Source: an uncultured Halocynthiibacter sp.
GTDB taxonomy: Bacteria; Pseudomonadota; Alphaproteobacteria; Rhodobacterales; Rhodobacteraceae
Assembly: GCA_947503035.1 (NCBI GenBank)
Contig: CANNCD010000002.1
Coordinates: 1 to 64,000, forward strand
Direction: 5' to 3'
Length of the DNA stretch: 64,000 nucleotides
Shown here: piece after piece, positions 37,205 through 46,640 of the stretch
Layout of the letters: each line of letters opens with the position of its first letter
Numbering within the stretch: position 1 is the first letter of the stretch
Notes under the pieces: generated by a model
What the model saw: only the letters and a program-made list of their open reading frames with translations
Told to the model about the DNA's origin: nothing
The model's database searches: none
Position numbers and translations under genes: made by a program

Positions 37205-39340
37205 ATGGACATCGTCAAAAAACTGGCTCAGGAACGCCGTGCCCGTCTCGCCGCCGAGCGTCTATTGCAACAAAAACAGACCGAATTGTTTGCTGCCAAC
37301 AAAAAACTGGGTGCACATGCGCGGGCGCTTTCGGATGATTTGGTTGATAAGCAGGCCGAGGTTCAACAGGTCCGTTCCGAGGCGCAGGCGCTGGCGGGCG
37401 AGAACACCCGCGTCAAACAAAACCTTGCCGTTGCCGAATTCCAGGTTCAGGTCGCCGAACGCCGTTTGTGGAATTCCATCCAAACGGTCGAGGATGGCTT
37501 TGCCGTATTTGACCAAAATAGCAAACTTGTTTTGGCCAACAACGCCTATATCGCCGCCTTTGATGGTCTCGAAGAGATGTGCGAGGGGATCTCTTACCCA
37601 GATGTTTTGCGGCTTTTGACGGACGAAGGAATCATCGACCTCGAAGGGCGCGCACCCGCAGATTGGCGCGAAGACATGTTGGATCGTTGGCAATCAAACG
37701 CACTTGAACCGATGGTCGTTAAATTATGGAACGGCATGTATATTAAGGCCATCGATCGGCGCGGAAGCGAGGGCGACACCGTCTGTCTGGCGCTGGATAT
37801 TACAGACACCATTCGCTACGAGGCCCGTCTCGAACGCGAACGCCTTAAGGCCGAGTCCGCGAACCGCGCCAAGTCCGCCTTCCTTGCAAATATGACGCAT
37901 GAGCTGCGCACCCCAATGAATGGCGTGGTCGGGATGGCCGAGCTGCTGGGTGACACTGACCTGAATGACGAGCAGATGCTTTACCGTGACACGATCCACA
38001 ATTCGGCAACCGCCCTTTTGAGCATCATCAACGACGTGCTGGATTTCTCAAAGATCGAAGCCGAACGTCTGGTCCTGCGCCCTGACCCGTTTGATATCGC
38101 GGGATCGATCCAAGAGATCTCAACGCTACTTTTGCCGAGCACGACTGAGAAATCTCTCAAATTCTATCTTTATATCGATCCCAATTTGCCGGGCACATAC
38201 CATGGGGACAGCGGACGTTTCCGCCAAATCCTTACCAATCTCATCGGAAACGCGATCAAATTCTGCCCAAGCGGCCACGTCATGGTCAGCGCTACGGCCG
38301 TCGACGAAGAGTTGGTGTTTGATATCACCGACACGGGGATCGGCATCGAAAAATCGATGTGCAAACACATCTTTGGCGAATTTAATCAGGTGGAGGACGA
38401 ACGAAATCGGCAGTTCGAGGGGACCGGCCTTGGTCTTGCCATCACTAAAAAACTCATCGAGCAAATGGGAGGATCCATTTCCGTTGAATCCGTCGTGGGC
38501 GAAGGCTCTTGCTTCACCTTCCGGCTCCCAAACCGTCGTTCTGCGGGCTCAACCCCGCCAAAGGAAGTCCCTCAGTACAATATTAAAGCCATCGTCATTG
38601 AACCTGATGAGATCAGCGCAAGAGTTATCACCAATTACCTTGGTCACTTTGGCATCCAATCAACCCTCCTCAAGACGTGGGATGAGCTTACGGATGAGCA
38701 TCAATTTGAAGTTGCCTTTATGAGCGACGCTTCCCAGATGGCGCCCCCCAAGGGCCGTCTCTCGGAGGCCCATGTTGTCCAGATCATTACATCCAATCGG
38801 TCCAGCATGGTCGGCATATCCCACCCATTGTCCCTAGGTGACCTAAACCATGTGTTAGCGAATTATGCTCCACTCCCTGCCCCGATTGTTCCCGTCGAAG
38901 AACCCGTTGACGACACACCAGAGGACCTTCGTAAACTGCGCATTGTCGCTGCTGAGGACAATAAGACCAATCAACTCGTCCTGCGCAAAATGCTTAAAAC
39001 CTTGGACATCGACCTCACGATTGTGAACAACGGACAAGAGGCCGTGCAAGCATTCCAAGACATCAGTCCCGACTTGATGTTCATGGATATTTCCATGCCA
39101 ATCATGGACGGAAAAGAGGCAACGGGCCAAATCCGGGCTCTCGAAGCAGAAGCCGAACGTGATCGAACCCCTATTGTGGCGCTGACGGCGCACTCCATGG
39201 AGGGCGACAAAGATGCCATCCTCGCGGCGGGTTTGGATCACTATTTGACTAAACCCCTGCGTAAGGCTGCAATTCACGACAAAATTCGCGAACTTACCCC
39301 GCAAGATATCTGCCGACCTTTCCCTGATGAATCGCCCTAA
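37205..39340 (+). CDS. Cytoplasmic hybrid histidine kinase with degenerate and intact receiver domains
   Basis: A 711-residue soluble hybrid sensor kinase (start 37205, AAGGGTG upstream). Layout: N-terminal coiled coil (about 5-90), PAS domain (about 90-205), HisKA with His232 in [11 protein letters not shown], HATPase (N349, DTGIG 376-380, GTGLGL 407-412), a receiver-like segment without the acidic pocket (about 461-560; [20 protein letters not shown]), and a full receiver (about 576-700) with acidic Glu584/Asp585, phosphoacceptor Asp628 and Lys683. No membrane helix, so it senses an internal signal. No response regulator or phosphotransfer protein is adjacent. Confidence 0.93.
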   Translation: MDIVKKLAQERRARLAAERLLQQKQTELFAANKKLGAHARALSDDLVDKQAEVQQVRSEAQALAGENTRVKQNLAVAEFQVQVAERRLWNSIQTVEDGFAVFDQNSKLVLANNAYIAAFDGLEEMCEGISYPDVLRLLTDEGIIDLEGRAPADWREDMLDRWQSNALEPMVVKLWNGMYIKAIDRRGSEGDTVCLALDITDTIRYEARLERERLKAESANRAKSAFLANMTHELRTPMNGVVGMAELLGDTDLNDEQMLYRDTIHNSATALLSIINDVLDFSKIEAERLVLRPDPFDIAGSIQEISTLLLPSTTEKSLKFYLYIDPNLPGTYHGDSGRFRQILTNLIGNAIKFCPSGHVMVSATAVDEELVFDITDTGIGIEKSMCKHIFGEFNQVEDERNRQFEGTGLGLAITKKLIEQMGGSISVESVVGEGSCFTFRLPNRRSAGSTPPKEVPQYNIKAIVIEPDEISARVITNYLGHFGIQSTLLKTWDELTDEHQFEVAFMSDASQMAPPKGRLSEAHVVQIITSNRSSMVGISHPLSLGDLNHVLANYAPLPAPIVPVEEPVDDTPEDLRKLRIVAAEDNKTNQLVLRKMLKTLDIDLTIVNNGQEAVQAFQDISPDLMFMDISMPIMDGKEATGQIRALEAEAERDRTPIVALTAHSMEGDKDAILAAGLDHYLTKPLRKAAIHDKIRELTPQDICRPFPDESP

Positions 39341-40104
39341 GATTCTCGTGAGAATACAATAACGTCACCCGCCGATTGGCGGGTATCAACAGCATAGCCC
39401 CCAACTTCAAACTCTCTGAGAACTTTGATTGTCGTCACACGGTTCTCCATCACAAACCGTGCCAGCGCACCACGTGCTTTCTTGGCGTGAAAACTGATCA
39501 CCTTTGCGGTCCCATCACGCAGCTCATGAAAGACGGGCGTGATCACGCGTGGCGCCAACGCATCTGGATCTACCGCTGAAAAATACTCGTTTGAGGCGCA
39601 GTTAACAATCATGTCGGTTCCCGCCTCGTCGGCAGAAACATTCAGCGCATTTGAAAGGGATGCGCCCCAGAATTCATATAGATTCTTACCTTTTTCCGAC
39701 GCCAGTTTACTCCCCATTTCAAGACGATACGGGTGGATTCCATCCAGTGGGCGCAACAGCCCATAAAGCCCTGACAAGATCCTAAGATGCCCCTGAGCAT
39801 ATTCCACTGTGTCATCGTCGAGTGTCTTGGCATCAAGCCCCGTATAGGTGTCACCGGCGAACATATACATGGCCTGCTTGATGGCACCTGGCGCGGGGTT
39901 TTCGGAATAATTCGCAAACCGAGTCACATTCAACTCCGCGAGTTTTGCACTTATGCCCATCAGTTTCTGTAGGTCAGCCGCATCGAGGTTGCGCGCAATT
40001 TCAACAAGCTCTTGTGCCTGATCCAAAAACGCGGGCTTCGTCATATCCCGCTCCGCGACCAAGGCCATATCCAGTTTCTTTGCAGGAGAAATCACCGCTA
40101 GCAT
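39337..40104 (-). CDS. yaaA: Peroxide-stress protein YaaA
   Basis: YaaA (DUF328) lowers free intracellular iron and protects DNA during hydrogen peroxide stress. The 255-residue protein from MLAVISPAKKLDMALV has the family pattern: SPAKKLD, FAGDTYTGLDA, LRILSGLYGLLRPLDGIHPYRLEM, NCASNEYFSAV and SFHAKKARGALARFV. AAAGGA precedes the start. It follows recQ by ten bases on the same strand, so it is likely in a recQ-yaaA operon, and its stop overlaps the convergent kinase stop by four bases. Confidence 0.95.
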   Translation of the reverse strand: MLAVISPAKKLDMALVAERDMTKPAFLDQAQELVEIARNLDAADLQKLMGISAKLAELNVTRFANYSENPAPGAIKQAMYMFAGDTYTGLDAKTLDDDTVEYAQGHLRILSGLYGLLRPLDGIHPYRLEMGSKLASEKGKNLYEFWGASLSNALNVSADEAGTDMIVNCASNEYFSAVDPDALAPRVITPVFHELRDGTAKVISFHAKKARGALARFVMENRVTTIKVLREFEVGGYAVDTRQSAGDVIVFSRES

Positions 40105-40114
40105 CGTCAGTCCT

Positions 40115-42163
40115 TTATTCTGGGGCAGAAAGCACTTCGAGGAAGGCCTGCCCAAATCGTTCTGTTTTTTTGTCGCCAAGAATGCGCGCCATCGCATCGA
40201 TGTTTGTTGGGCGTTGTGATGCAACCTTTGCAAGGGTTCCCGCAGAACAGCTCATGGGTTTATCAAGCCCTTCGCGCCCGCGGGTGAGATCCGCCTGAAT
40301 TTCAAGTAAGCGATCATAGACAGTACCTGCGGCGCGTCCCGCAAGTTTTTTGCGTGAGGGATGGTCGTCAATTGGCTCCGCCCCATTGATAACCTCAAGG
40401 AATGCGTCACCATAACTGTCGAGTTTCTTTGCGCCAACCCCGCCGACGCGCGCCATCTCGTCGCGGTTTTTGGGGCGGGTTTCAGTCATTTCGATCAAGG
40501 TGCGGTCATTAAAAATCATATACGCCGGAAGGCCAGCTGCCTCGGAAAGCGCACGGCGCTTGGCCTTGAGCGCAGACATCAGCGGCATGTTTTCTTCGCT
40601 AACCAACGCCTTAACTGCGGGGCCACGCTTGGCCGCTGCGCGATTAATGGTGTCCTGACGAAGCTCAATCGTTGCCTCTCCGCGCAGAATTGGGCGCGCT
40701 GGTTCCGTCATCCGAAGCGCCCCGTGCCGTTCGGGGTCGGGGCGCACCAAATCATGCCCCATCATTTGGCGAAACACGGCCTGCCATTGGCGTTTATTCA
40801 GGTTTTTCCCAACAGCAAACGTCGGAAGCGCATCGTGCCCCCGTTCGCGCACCTTATCCGTCATGTTGCCGACAAGGATGTCGATCAAATGCCCAGCGCC
40901 GAAATATTCGCCCGTTCGTAGGATCGCAGACAATGCCTTGCGGACCGATTCCGTGCCGTCAACGACCGTCGGCGGACTATCGCAAAGGTCACACTTTCCG
41001 CATGGCTCAGACGTCTCGCCAAAATAGTTCAGCAATGTCGTCCGCCGACATTTCAATGCCTCGCACAGCCCCAAAAGCGCATTCAGGCGCGCATGATCCG
41101 CGGCGCGACGCTCCATTGGGGCAAGACCTTCGTCGATTTGTGTACGACGCAGGCGGATGTCTTCTGGTCCGAACAACGTCAGCGTTTCAGCAGGTGCACC
41201 ATCGCGCCCTGCCCGCCCGATTTCCTGATAATATCCTTCGATGGACTTGGGCAAATCGGCATGGGCGACCCAACGGATATCGGGCTTATCGACGCCCATC
41301 CCAAAGGCGACGGTCGCCACAACGATCAACCCGTCCTCGCGCTGAAAGCGGGCCTCGACGTCGCGGCGATCCTGCGCGTCCATGCCGCCGTGGTAAAAAC
41401 ACGCACTGTGCCCCGCATCGTTGAGCGCCTTTGACAAACCTTCGGTCTTGGCGCGACTGGCGCAATATACGATCCCAGACTGGCCTTTGCGCGCAGCGGC
41501 AAAATTCATGATCTGGGTACGCGGGCTGTCTTTGATATCAAAGGCAAGATGAATATTTGGGCGGTCGAAACCATGCAGGAACACCTCGGGGGTGGAATCC
41601 CCGAACAGCCGGTTGATAATTTCGCCGCGCGTCTCTTCGTCCGCTGTGGCCGTAAAGGCAGTGAGCTGAACGCCGAGCGCATCGCGTAATTCACCAATCC
41701 GAAGGTAGTCGGGCCGGAAATCATGCCCCCACTGCGAAACACAGTGGGCTTCGTCCACGGCAATCATCGACACGCCGATCCGGCGCAACATATTCAGCGT
41801 TCCGCCCGCCCCAAGCCGTTCGGGCGCCATATACAAAAGTTTGAGCGTGCCCGCGTCCAGTGCAGCAAAGACGTCAGCGGTTTCCTGTTCGGTGTTGCCA
41901 GATGTCAGCGCGCCGGCAGAAACGCCCAGTTCGCGCAACGCTTGCACCTGATCACGCATCAACGCAATTAGCGGTGAAATGACAACTGTCACTCCATCCC
42001 GAGAAAGCGCAGGCAATTGAAAACAAAGGGATTTACCCCCACCCGTGGGCATAATGGCAAGCGTATTTTTACCCGCCGAAACCGCGTTTACGATTTCGGA
42101 TTGCCCTGGCCGAAATTCATCAAAGCCAAATACGGAAGAGAGAAGCGCCTGTTCTTTTTGCAT
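40115..42163 (-). CDS. recQ: ATP-dependent DNA helicase RecQ
   Basis: 3'-5' DNA helicase for recombination and fork repair. From ATG 42163 (MQKEQALLSSVFGFD; AAGGGA upstream) it has 682 residues. Helicase motifs: RPGQSEIV, MPTGGGKSLCFQLP, VDEAHCVSQWGHDFRP, GFDRPNIHLAF, VATVAFGMGVDKPDIR, and QEIGRAGRDG. A zinc-binding set CRRTTLL...CGKCDLC follows, then the RQC winged helix and a HRDC domain (about 510-580); a second HRDC-like helical repeat (about 595-680) ends the protein. Confidence 0.96.
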   Translation of the reverse strand: MQKEQALLSSVFGFDEFRPGQSEIVNAVSAGKNTLAIMPTGGGKSLCFQLPALSRDGVTVVISPLIALMRDQVQALRELGVSAGALTSGNTEQETADVFAALDAGTLKLLYMAPERLGAGGTLNMLRRIGVSMIAVDEAHCVSQWGHDFRPDYLRIGELRDALGVQLTAFTATADEETRGEIINRLFGDSTPEVFLHGFDRPNIHLAFDIKDSPRTQIMNFAAARKGQSGIVYCASRAKTEGLSKALNDAGHSACFYHGGMDAQDRRDVEARFQREDGLIVVATVAFGMGVDKPDIRWVAHADLPKSIEGYYQEIGRAGRDGAPAETLTLFGPEDIRLRRTQIDEGLAPMERRAADHARLNALLGLCEALKCRRTTLLNYFGETSEPCGKCDLCDSPPTVVDGTESVRKALSAILRTGEYFGAGHLIDILVGNMTDKVRERGHDALPTFAVGKNLNKRQWQAVFRQMMGHDLVRPDPERHGALRMTEPARPILRGEATIELRQDTINRAAAKRGPAVKALVSEENMPLMSALKAKRRALSEAAGLPAYMIFNDRTLIEMTETRPKNRDEMARVGGVGAKKLDSYGDAFLEVINGAEPIDDHPSRKKLAGRAAGTVYDRLLEIQADLTRGREGLDKPMSCSAGTLAKVASQRPTNIDAMARILGDKKTERFGQAFLEVLSAPE

Positions 42164-42226
42164 AGTCCCTTGGGGGCTGCGAATGGTTTCGGGCACCATC
42201 CCACAGCCGGAATCTGGGAACAAGTC

Positions 42227-42514
42227 CTAGAAGAAGAACCCAGCGTTGTTCCGAAGAATTGTCTGCAGCGCAATCAGAATGAAAAACGCCACGAGCGGCG
42301 CAAGATCAAGCCCGCCCATGTCGGGAAGAAACTGACGAATGCGACCGTAAATCGGCTCCAGCAAACGATTAAGTCCGTACCAGATTTGCGCGACCAAGGG
42401 TTGATGAAGGTTCAACACCTGAAAGTTGATCAGCCAGCTCATGATGATGTGGGCGATCATGATGAACCAAATGATATCAAGAAGGCTCATGAGGATTTGA
42501 AAAAGAGACGTCAT
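42227..42514 (-). CDS. YggT-family membrane protein
   Basis: A 95-residue integral membrane protein of the YggT family, of unclear role (osmotic or ion homeostasis, cell shape). Two hydrophobic segments, LFQILMSLLDIIWFIMIAHI and LVAFFILIALQTIL, flank a loop with the family segment LEPIYGRIRQFLPDMGGLDL. It precedes recQ by 63 bases on the same strand. Confidence 0.9.
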   Translation of the reverse strand: MTSLFQILMSLLDIIWFIMIAHIIMSWLINFQVLNLHQPLVAQIWYGLNRLLEPIYGRIRQFLPDMGGLDLAPLVAFFILIALQTILRNNAGFFF

Positions 42515-42641
42515 GGGTATGTCCTATATTCTGCTTTCATCTGATCTATGTGCTATTGCGACGCATGGCAAGCACGTGCCGTAGCGTCACATGTTGACGC
42601 GCACGCCGAATAACGGTGTTCTCATCCCAAAAAGGCATTCC

Positions 42642-43169
42642 ATGTATCCTATATTCCGCGTTGTCAAAGAAGTCCTAATCAACAAGAGGGCACCCAAGAT
42701 CGGTGCGTTCGACACCCATGTCAGCGAACACATTTGTTGGCCGTGGGATTTGGACATGTGGCTAGAGCTCAACAACGGGCGCACCCTTACCCTGTTTGAC
42801 TTGGGGCGTATGGGGCACGGCATGCGCGTTAATCTTTTCCCTGTTATGAAACGGGAAAAATGGATGGTTACCGTCGCCGGCGCAACGGTACGATATCGTA
42901 AGCGTACGCGGGCCTTTGCGAAATTTGAAATGCGCACGCGGATGTTGGGCTGGGATGACAAGTTTTTTTACATTGAACAATCCACATGGCGCAAAGGCGA
43001 CTGTATCGCGCATATCGTTCTACGGGCTGCTGTGACGGATCACGATGGGCTTGTGAGGGCGGGTAATGTCGCTGCTGCCATGGGCCTTGATCACTCTCCC
43101 GATCTTCCGGAATGGGTCATCGCTTGGAGCGACGCTGATCAGCTCCGGCCATGGCCGCCGATCAAGTAA
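42642..43169 (+). CDS. Thioesterase-like hotdog-fold protein
   Basis: A 175-residue protein from MYPIFRVVKEVLINKRAP (start 42642, AAAGGC upstream). Resembles 4HBT_2-type acyl-CoA thioesterases of the hotdog fold: a conserved HICWPWDLDMWLELNNGRTL segment with the D-x-x-x-x-E/N pattern, RMGHGMRVNLF, and AKFEMRTRMLGWDDKFFYIE near the core. The substrate is probably an acyl-CoA or acyl carrier protein thioester. It precedes the MFS gene by 54 bases on the same strand. Confidence 0.75.
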   Translation: MYPIFRVVKEVLINKRAPKIGAFDTHVSEHICWPWDLDMWLELNNGRTLTLFDLGRMGHGMRVNLFPVMKREKWMVTVAGATVRYRKRTRAFAKFEMRTRMLGWDDKFFYIEQSTWRKGDCIAHIVLRAAVTDHDGLVRAGNVAAAMGLDHSPDLPEWVIAWSDADQLRPWPPIK

Positions 43170-43223
43170 TCGTTGCACCCCAGTGATTTAGTCGTTCATA
43201 TAAAGGAAACCATTGGGGGCCGT

Positions 43224-44585
43224 ATGTCTGAGATTTCTGAACGCAAACGCATCTGGGGCTGGATGTTCTTTGACTGGGCCAGCCAACCGTACAACACCCT
43301 TCTCCTTACATTCATCTTCGGCCCCTATTTCGCCGAGATCGTATCGAACGGCTTGATCGCCGAAGGCATGCCCCAAGACGCGGCCAAGGCACGCGCGCAG
43401 GCGCTTTGGGGATATGGGCTTGCCGCGACGGGCATTACCATCGCGTTTGCCGCCCCTATCCTGGGGGCCTTTGCCGATAGCACGGGCCGGCGCATGTTAT
43501 TCATCAAACTGTTCGCGCTCCTCTATATTGTCGGGTCATGCGGAATTTGGATCGCCGATCCGGACGGGTTCAACGTGGTCCTCGTTCTTGCACTGTTCGG
43601 GATTGGTTTCATCGGAATGGAATTTTCGACCATCTTCACCAACGCCCTATTACCGTCTCTTTCCTCAAGCGAAAAAACCGGCGAGGTGTCTGGCACGGGC
43701 TTTGCCTTTGGGTATTTGGGGGGCGGTATCGCCCTTGTTATCATGTTGCTTTTGTTCGCAGAAAACAGCGCGGGCAAAACCCTTTTGGGCAACGCACCCG
43801 CATTTGGCCTTGATCCGGTCGCCCGCGAAGGCACCCGGTTTGTCGGACCGTTCTCGGCGCTTTGGTTTATCCTCGGCATGATCCCGTTCTTTCTTTGGGT
43901 CCGCGAAGAACCGACGCCTTCAACAGCTGGCGTCAAAACCACCCTGGCTGATTTGGCGCGAACGATCAAATCCCTCCCGCAACGCCGCAGCCTGTTTTCA
44001 TTCCTCGGGGCAAGCCTATTCTATCGCGATGCGTTGAACGGGTTGTTCGGTTTTGGCGCGATTTATGCGTTCGGCGTTCTTGATTGGACCGTCACCGATA
44101 TCGGAATTTTTGGGATTGCTGGGATCATTTCCGGCGGTATCTTTTCCTATCTCGGGGGTCAGTGGGATTCAAAATCGGGGCCCAAGCCGGTTCTCGTGAC
44201 CTCGATCATCGCACTGGTTGCCGTCTGTGTCGTCGTCGTGTCCATGACCCGCGAACAGATATTCGGCATCCCATTTGCGGACGGCTCCTCTATGCCAGAC
44301 ATCATCTTTTACGGCTGTGGGATTGTGATCGGAGCGGCGGGCGGGGTGCTTCAGGCCAGCTCGCGGACGATGATGGTGTTTCACGCCAACCCAGATCGCC
44401 CCGCCGAGGCATTTGGCCTGTATGCGCTGTCGGGCAAGGCGACCGCGTTTCTTGCCCCGGGTCTGATCGCGATTGCCTCCGACCTAAGCGGAAGCCAGCA
44501 AATCGGGGTCACTCCGTTGATTGCGCTTTTCATTTTGGGGCTAGTGTTGCTAGGCTGGGTGAAACCCAAGGGAGATTTGGTATAG
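43224..44585 (+). CDS. MFS transporter, UMF1/Atg22-like
   Basis: A 453-residue inner-membrane permease with about 12 predicted helices. The N-terminus (RKRIWGWMFFDWASQPYNTL) is the signature of the UMF1/Atg22-like group of the major facilitator superfamily; the GAFADSTGRRML loop is the typical MFS loop 2-3 motif. The substrate is unknown; yeast Atg22 exports amino acids from the vacuole. It is followed by mepA, whose GTG start lies two bases after the MFS stop. Confidence 0.88.
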   Translation: MSEISERKRIWGWMFFDWASQPYNTLLLTFIFGPYFAEIVSNGLIAEGMPQDAAKARAQALWGYGLAATGITIAFAAPILGAFADSTGRRMLFIKLFALLYIVGSCGIWIADPDGFNVVLVLALFGIGFIGMEFSTIFTNALLPSLSSSEKTGEVSGTGFAFGYLGGGIALVIMLLLFAENSAGKTLLGNAPAFGLDPVAREGTRFVGPFSALWFILGMIPFFLWVREEPTPSTAGVKTTLADLARTIKSLPQRRSLFSFLGASLFYRDALNGLFGFGAIYAFGVLDWTVTDIGIFGIAGIISGGIFSYLGGQWDSKSGPKPVLVTSIIALVAVCVVVVSMTREQIFGIPFADGSSMPDIIFYGCGIVIGAAGGVLQASSRTMMVFHANPDRPAEAFGLYALSGKATAFLAPGLIAIASDLSGSQQIGVTPLIALFILGLVLLGWVKPKGDLV

Positions 44586-44587
44586 TT

Positions 44588-45490
44588 GTGCGTATTGTCA
44601 GTGTTGTTCTTTGTTCGCTCCTTTTGACGGGTTGTGGCCCCAAGGTCGCATCTGTCGCAGAGAAGGTTGTCGCGCGCGTCGGTATCGCCAAATCCCTTTT
44701 TGGTAGCGAAACGACAGCGTCGCGTGACGCCCCCAACCCGCTTGGATTTTACACCAACGGCTGCATCGCGGGTGCAGAACAACTTGCCGAGACTGGACCG
44801 ACGTGGCAAGCGATGCGCCTATCGCGCAACCGCAACTGGGGGCACCCAGAAACCATCGACTTTATCGAGCGTCTAAGCAAAAAAGCAGCCCAAATCCCTG
44901 GTCGCGAGGGTCTCTATGTTGGAGATATTTCGCAACCGCGCGGCGGCCCAATGACAAGCGGACACCGATCCCACCAAATGGGTCTGGACGCCGATATCTG
45001 GCTGGTTGCACCTAAACGGCTTAATCTGACCCGCACGGAACGTGAAAACATCTCGGCGACATCGATGCGCCGTGCGGGCGGGGCCTATACCAATTCCAAC
45101 TGGAACGAAGGCCACCACGCTCTTCTCAAAGCCGCGGCCCAAGATCCCCGCGTTGCGCGCATTTTTATCTTTCCAGGCGCCAAAGTCGCCATGTGCAATG
45201 CCGAAAAAGGCGACCGGAGTTGGCTCAATAAAATCCGACCGTGGTATGGACACCACTATCATTTTCATGTGCGCCTCAAATGTCCGGCCGGTGCGAAATG
45301 GTGTGAAGATCAAGACCCGCAACCCGCAGGTGACGGTTGTGCAGATGCCGAACAATGGGTACGCGACATTTTGAACCCGCCGCCCCCAAAACCGGTGGAC
45401 CCCAATGCGCCCAAACCGCAACCTCGACGTGACCTAACTATGGCGGATCTTCCCCAGCAATGCTCAAATGTGCTCTCACCTCCGCGCTGA
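44588..45490 (+). CDS. mepA: Penicillin-insensitive murein endopeptidase
   Basis: Metal-dependent M74 endopeptidase that cuts D-Ala-meso-DAP cross-links. I start it at GTG 44588 because this gives a lipoprotein signal peptide (SVVLCSLLLTG-C); upstream codons belong to the MFS frame. The 300 residues show metal-binding motifs HRSHQMGLDADIW and YGHHYHFHVRLKCP, several Cys pairs expected to form disulfides, and a Pro-rich C-terminus (NPPPPKPVDPNAPKPQP). The lipobox suggests outer-membrane anchoring, unlike the soluble E. coli form. Overlaps the next gene by 31 bases. Confidence 0.93.
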   Translation: MRIVSVVLCSLLLTGCGPKVASVAEKVVARVGIAKSLFGSETTASRDAPNPLGFYTNGCIAGAEQLAETGPTWQAMRLSRNRNWGHPETIDFIERLSKKAAQIPGREGLYVGDISQPRGGPMTSGHRSHQMGLDADIWLVAPKRLNLTRTERENISATSMRRAGGAYTNSNWNEGHHALLKAAAQDPRVARIFIFPGAKVAMCNAEKGDRSWLNKIRPWYGHHYHFHVRLKCPAGAKWCEDQDPQPAGDGCADAEQWVRDILNPPPPKPVDPNAPKPQPRRDLTMADLPQQCSNVLSPPR

Positions 45491-46329
45491 TTTTCCTAGG
45501 CGCCCCGATCAGCGCAGCTGAGCTTTTAGGATCGTTCACTTGGAGCTGGCCAACCGAAGAACCCAGATTTGGCGGCGTGTCTGGAATCGAAGTGTTCGCC
45601 GAAGGACAAGAGTTCTTGGCCATCTCCGATCACGGATTTATTCTTAACGGAACGATCAATCGTAACGGCGATCAAATATTGTCTGTCGCGGCAACGATCA
45701 ATCCCCTGCTGACCACCCAAAGCAAGGCAGTTCGCGGTGAAAATCGGGACGCTGAGGGCATCGCCATGTCGTCAAACAGCCAAGTTTTCGTATCCTACGA
45801 AGGCAACCATCGTGTCGCGCGCCACGATGCAAACGGAACAAAAACGGTCCTGCTTCCTCGACATGAAACGTTCTCAGGGTTTCAGCGCAACAGCGGCCTT
45901 GAAGCGCTTGCGATGAATGAAGCGGGCGCCCTTGTTGCTTTGCCCGAGCGCTCGGGCAGTGCCGACCGTCCATTCCCGTTGTATCAATTTTCCAATGGCC
46001 AGTGGTCCATTGCCCATACAATTCCGAGGCGCGGCGCCTTTCTTCCGGTTGGGCTTGATTTCGGGCCCGACGGCACATTGTATCTCCTTGAGAGGCACCT
46101 TTCGATCTTTGGATTTCAATCTCGGGTAAGATCATTTCAGCTTGATCACGCTGACCTTGGAGAAACAACCGTTCTGAAAACTAATCCAGGGCAGTTCGAC
46201 AACCTTGAAGGAATTTCTATTTGGCGCGCCCCAAGCGGCGACGCACACATGACCTTGGTTTCTGACGACAACTATAAGATTTTTCAGCGTACCGAGCTTG
46301 TTGAATATCGCCTCGACAACAGCGAATGA
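45460..46329 (+). CDS. Phytase-like esterase-domain exported protein
   Basis: A 289-residue protein with signal peptide (CALTSALIFLGAPISAAE) and a beta-propeller-like phytase-like domain (PF13449 type): FGGVSGIEVFAEGQEFLAIS near the start, NRDAEGIAMSS, FVSYEGNHRVARH, NSGLEALAMNEAGALVALPE, VGLDFGPDGTLYLLERHL, FDNLEGISIWRAP. Likely periplasmic; enzymatic substrate unknown. The start overlaps the mepA 3' end by 31 bases, which suggests translational coupling. Confidence 0.88.
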   Translation: MLKCALTSALIFLGAPISAAELLGSFTWSWPTEEPRFGGVSGIEVFAEGQEFLAISDHGFILNGTINRNGDQILSVAATINPLLTTQSKAVRGENRDAEGIAMSSNSQVFVSYEGNHRVARHDANGTKTVLLPRHETFSGFQRNSGLEALAMNEAGALVALPERSGSADRPFPLYQFSNGQWSIAHTIPRRGAFLPVGLDFGPDGTLYLLERHLSIFGFQSRVRSFQLDHADLGETTVLKTNPGQFDNLEGISIWRAPSGDAHMTLVSDDNYKIFQRTELVEYRLDNSE

Positions 46330-46386
46330 GAGCGCCGCCTCACTGAGCAGTAACAAAAAATCTAACCATATTTTGCGTAAAGTGTT

Positions 46387-46442
46387 TTGACATCTACCAA
46401 ATATATGCAACGCTAGAGTTACGATTATAACCAGAAAGGAGG
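46387..46442 (+). promoter_or_regulatory. Candidate promoter of the small hairpin RNA locus
   Basis: TTGACA at 46387-46392 is a perfect -35 box in an A/T-rich stretch. A -10 match is weak (CGCTAG or GCTAGA with an 18-19 base spacer). It precedes a strong ribosome-binding site and micro-ORF, so transcription from here would produce a short RNA ending at the terminator 46578-46616. Confidence 0.4.
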
Positions 46443-46447
46443 TGCCT

Positions 46448-46504
46448 ATGATTATTGAGAATAGAGAGCAGCTGGTAAGGAATTTGAGCGGGGTGACGGT
46501 ATAG
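46448..46504 (+). CDS. Micro-ORF of 18 codons with perfect Shine-Dalgarno
   Basis: An ATG at 46448 preceded by AAAGGAGGTG (46435-46444) encodes an 18-residue peptide, MIIENREQLVRNLSGVTV, ending at TAG just before a GGGGG/CCCCC hairpin. Such a strong site on so short a frame suggests a leader peptide or a small regulatory RNA with a decoy site. A segment 46560-46566 (CACCTCC) could pair with GGAGGTG of the ribosome-binding site and close it. It is not homologous to anything I recognise. Confidence 0.5.
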   Translation: MIIENREQLVRNLSGVTV

Positions 46505-46577
46505 GGGGCAGCCCCCCTGGACACAAACTCGGCTTTGGGCCTCTCGGTTCCATCTAAGCCACCTCCACTTCTCGAGG
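46505..46577 (+). ncRNA. Structured region between micro-ORF and terminator
   Basis: After the micro-ORF stop come a GGGGG/CCCCC mini-hairpin (46504-46516), a GGCTT...AAGCC arm pair (46531-46535 and 46556-46560) and the anti-Shine-Dalgarno CACCTCC (46560-46566). Together with the terminator this could make a small RNA of about 170-220 bases or an attenuated leader of arfB. Structure is read by eye, not computed. Confidence 0.45.
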
Positions 46578-46616
46578 AGAGCCTCTGCGTGTGACGCAGG
46601 GGCTCTTTCCGTTTTT
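46578..46616 (+). terminator. Strong rho-independent terminator before arfB
   Basis: A 13-pair stem (AGAGCCTCTGCGT with ACGCAGGGGCTCT, loop GTG) followed by TTTCCGTTTTT. It ends 25 bases before the arfB start, so the upstream transcript either stops here or is read through only under certain conditions. Confidence 0.85.
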
Positions 46617-46640
46617 AGAAATCTGTCCTAGGGTACGGCC

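Noticed and set aside
46500-46620. Part of a split tmRNA
   Set aside because: No alanine-tRNA-like acceptor, no tag-peptide coding sequence of the ANDNxA kind; the terminator and micro-ORF explain it better.
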